Made by a program: the position numbers and the translations under genes
Notes under the pieces: generated by a model
The model's database searches: none
What the model was told of the DNA's origin: nothing
What the model saw: the letters and a program-made list of their open reading frames with translations, nothing else
Shown: piece after piece, positions 62,236-64,000 of the stretch
Layout of the letters: every line of letters begins with the position of its first letter
Position numbering within the stretch: the first letter of the stretch is position 1
Origin: Sitta carolinensis
Taxonomy: Eukaryota; Chordata; Aves; Passeriformes; Sittidae
Direction of reading: 5' to 3'
DNA length: 64,000 nucleotides
Assembly: GCA_032173965.1 (NCBI GenBank)
Contig: CM063285.1
Coordinates: 22,665,660-22,729,659 of the forward strand

Positions 62236-63340
62236 GAGCTAAGTCAACCATCTGTCTATACTGATACCAACCATGCATCAGAATATTTTTCTATTGCTGA
62301 AGATAAAACGTCTGAAGAAAATCAGATATGAAGAGAGACTGAAAAGGAAAATAAGCTGGAATAAAATAAATGCTACTTAACACATTAAAAGGTGGGGATA
62401 CCTGTGATTTTAGAGCTTCTCCCTGCTTCTTGCCAAAAAAGGTATCTCTGTGTTGGAAATATAACTGCTTGTGAGCAGTACAATGCCGTAAAGTGATTTT
62501 TATAGTATTAGTCACAAACTCAAGAAACAACCAAAAATGTCATATCTGGCTCAAGACCAAAGCATAGCTGTAGATGCTGCATCTTCAAGAATGCAAACCT
62601 TCTGGGGAATGTTTGGGTGATGGGGAACTGAGGTGTCCTAGAAAGCGAGTTGGGTGAAGCCTCAGTGGCAGGAGGCAGTGAATTGCTGTCTGTGTTCAGC
62701 AGCACTTGTGCTTAAATGGGTAAGAGAACAGCCAAGAGCATTCACCTCACAGGCAGGGAGGGAGGAGAGCCACAACAAAAATAAAGGATATTGAAGGTGT
62801 TACTAGAAATCGTTTTGCTTATCTCCCCGTGGCTGTTTCCTTTTCTGTGATGTGTTTATTGCATGTTGAAGGTGTAAGTTCAAGTGTAATTCCGATAATT
62901 TCTCTTGCGCTTTTGAAATGGAAGCAGTATTAGTGTTCTTGTTTTACACTGCAGAAGGGTGTCAGCTACACTTCTGAAGCACTGCCTTCAGGGAAAAGAA
63001 ACATCACAATTAAATTTCAGCTCTTTTTGGCAACAGTTTGGTAATACTGGACAGATTAACTTGCTGTTTCATTGAAAGCTTTTGGAGAGCCTAGCTTTTA
63101 AAACACAAAAATTTTCTTTTAAAATCTGTGTGTAATGCCAAGAAAAAAGGAAAACAGCACTTCTCAGTATATGTGTTAATGATTTAGAACTCTTGGAAAT
63201 TTTAGTCTGAAAATAGATACAAAGTAAGGTGTGAAAGATCATATTTTCTGCTTTGCTGGCCATTTTGTTGGATCCAAGAGATAACTGTGCTTTAGTTATT
63301 GGAATATACAGACAGTAGTACTGTTTCAAATAAAACTATT
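62236..63340 (+). other. Probable 3' UTR of the TRIM gene
   Basis: Candidate AATAAA signals occur at 62,360-62,365 (overlapping a second at 62,365-62,370), 62,780-62,785 and 63,329-63,334. The last is followed by GT/T-rich sequence suitable for cleavage. Which is used cannot be told from sequence. The first part overlaps the 31-codon frame after the stop. Confidence 0.5.
63329..63334 (+). terminator. Candidate TRIM gene polyadenylation signal
   Basis: AATAAA with T/GT-rich sequence immediately downstream, the best combination in the 3' flank. Others lie at 62,360, 62,780 and 63,987. Confidence 0.4.
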
Positions 63341-64000
63341 TTGTTTACTGTTCATGCTTCAGCAAAAGCTGAAGGCTTAAAGGCTAGGCTTTAAAGAACT
63401 TCTGTATTAGACAGATACGTCAATTAGAAAGTATTAAATCAAAATGCAAAATATTTAATATTCCTTCAGAAGTTTTCACTGATGACTAGAAAAATCAGTA
63501 ATCTGCAAATTACCTCTGTAACTGTAAGAAAAATATTGCTTAGATTTAAATCTCTGCAGTATTTACTAGTATACTTACTGTGACATAATGCTTAGAGAAA
63601 CTATTCTTGTTTCAGGAAATGTTGACCTAATTTCATTTTTGTTCAGTTATTTGCCTCATTTTTTCTGTGGCAGTGCATTCCTTTATTAAATGTGCTGAAA
63701 AAAATAGTTTCTAGTATTTAAAACAGTAATACTACTTTTCTGTCTGCATTGTAGTAAGGAAGGTGGTGAAAATTCTCTTTATGGTTAGTCTTTTAGTTCT
63801 TGATGTTCATCTCTTAAATCTTACTGTATTTCAGTTTTTTCCTAATGTTTTTTCTGTCATTATGTCTAGACATTCTTGTCATGTTCTGCATGTGTAGGAG
63901 AGAAATGTTAATTCAAATCACTGGAAGATAAAGGCTGAGGAAGAGGATAATGGCAGAGTGTCACAGGTGGAAGTTGGTCTCACTCTAATAAAAGCAAGAA
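63341..64000. other. Downstream flank
   Basis: AT-rich, with no exon or repeat recognised. An AATAAA at 63,987-63,992 could belong to a longer 3' UTR. Confidence 0.45.

Noticed and set aside
1..64000. CRISPR arrays, bacterial operons, tRNA or rRNA genes
   Set aside because: None seen. The sequence is vertebrate nuclear DNA with spliced genes and CR1 repeats.

Overview
The window is a vertebrate nuclear contig, almost certainly from a bird. The introns are AT-rich with GT-AG splice sites and there are no bacterial-type gene blocks. The dispersed repeats are CR1 LINE fragments, the dominant avian retrotransposon, and all those I recognise lie on the minus strand. A solo-LTR-like element near 10.4-11.1 kb resembles repeats I associate with passerine genomes, so a songbird is my best guess; the order is not proven by the sequence.

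Layout. 1-25,872 is gene-free sequence upstream of ANXA10, with three CR1 fragments, one LTR-like element and simple repeats. 25,873-51,160 (+) is a complete annexin A10 gene: 12 coding exons with consistent phases that sum to 324 codons plus stop, the length I recall for human ANXA10. 51,161-52,900 is a short intergenic gap holding a 17-bp hairpin-forming minisatellite (52,011-52,176) and a 43-A homopolymer. 52,960-53,990 is a CpG-island promoter and first exon. 53,408-62,235 (+) is a second multi-exon gene, a TRIM-family (RING, B-box 2, coiled coil) protein. 62,236-64,000 holds its probable 3' UTR and flank.

The most interesting object is the TRIM gene. Its first half follows the classic TRIM exon plan: a RING/B-box exon, an 87-nt exon, a 234-nt coiled-coil exon and a 23-nt exon. 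In place of a PRY-SPRY or other usual C-terminal domain it carries a segment resembling the conserved S-x-EELR motif of Nup98-type nucleoporins, followed by a roughly 540-residue Ser/Thr/Asn-rich tail with FxFG motifs. I do not recognise a named orthologue. The model has two blemishes. The exon 1 and exon 2 phases do not match by one base, next to a five-A run at the donor. The terminal TAA is followed in frame by 31 more coding-looking codons. These could be sequence errors, real variants or early decay.

The two genes are in tandem on the same strand, about 2.2 kb apart from ANXA10 stop to TRIM start. Nothing shows that they work together: ANXA10 is a cytosolic phospholipid-binding-fold protein and the TRIM is a probable E3 ubiquitin ligase.
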